Of a DNA stretch of 5,285 nucleotides, positions 5,269 through 5,285 are shown piece after piece. The stretch is taken from NCBI GenBank assembly GCA_009783115.1, contig WRHT01000109.1:1-5285 (forward strand), in the 5' to 3' direction. The stretch is from Desulfovibrionaceae bacterium (GTDB lineage Bacteria; Desulfobacterota; Desulfovibrionia; Desulfovibrionales; Desulfovibrionaceae). Every line of letters begins with the position of its first letter. Within the stretch, counting starts at the first letter, position 1. Position numbers and translations under genes: made by a program. The notes under the pieces were generated by a model, which saw only the letters and a program-made list of their open reading frames with translations, did not search any database and was not told the origin of the DNA.

Positions 5269-5285
5269 TGCGTTACCTTATTAAG

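Noticed and set aside
1..5285. CRISPR array, insertion sequence, toxin-antitoxin or defence system
   Set aside because: No regularly spaced repeats, terminal inverted repeats, transposase motifs or defence-related domains were seen on either strand.

Overview
The window reads as a compact, moderately GC-rich bacterial chromosome segment. The best guess is a Desulfovibrio-like Desulfobacterota (former Deltaproteobacteria). That guess rests on the style of the TatA protein ([12 protein letters not shown]), the combination of YggT, DUF167 and DUF465 genes, and a type I dehydroquinase fused to shikimate dehydrogenase. It is an inference from resemblance, not a measured phylogeny. No phage, transposon, CRISPR or plasmid feature is visible.

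Layout: (1) 1-955, plus strand: the C-terminal ~317 residues of a D-serine dehydratase (DsdA)-like PLP enzyme whose 5' end lies outside the window. The PLP lysine is present at the very edge, but three other cofactor-contact motifs are substituted. (2) 946-4756, minus strand: a tightly packed six-gene cluster, probably one operon. In transcription order it holds an unrecognised 271-aa protein, a HAD-superfamily phosphatase, a YggT membrane protein, a YggU/DUF167 protein, a small DUF465 protein, and a bifunctional 3-dehydroquinate dehydratase/shikimate dehydrogenase (AroDE). Gaps inside the cluster are 2, 20, 10, 28 and 4 bases. Its last stop codon overlaps the end of the DsdA-like gene by 10 bases, tail to tail. 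(3) 4757-4908: a divergent intergenic region with a plausible sigma70-type promoter and a GC-rich leader hairpin for tatA. (4) 4909-5109, plus strand: tatA, the pore-forming subunit of the twin-arginine translocase, with no tatB or tatC beside it. (5) 5145-5169: a hairpin with a T-run on each side, placed to terminate both tatA and the facing tRNA. (6) 5181-5256, minus strand: tRNA-Pro(UGG) with an encoded CCA end.

Functionally most of the window is housekeeping: two steps of aromatic amino acid synthesis, protein export, proline decoding, and a YggT-YggU pair kept together in many bacteria. The most unusual item is the DsdA-like protein, which keeps the fold signature and the lysine but has lost the conserved glycine-rich phosphate loop. 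I found no convincing new multi-gene system.
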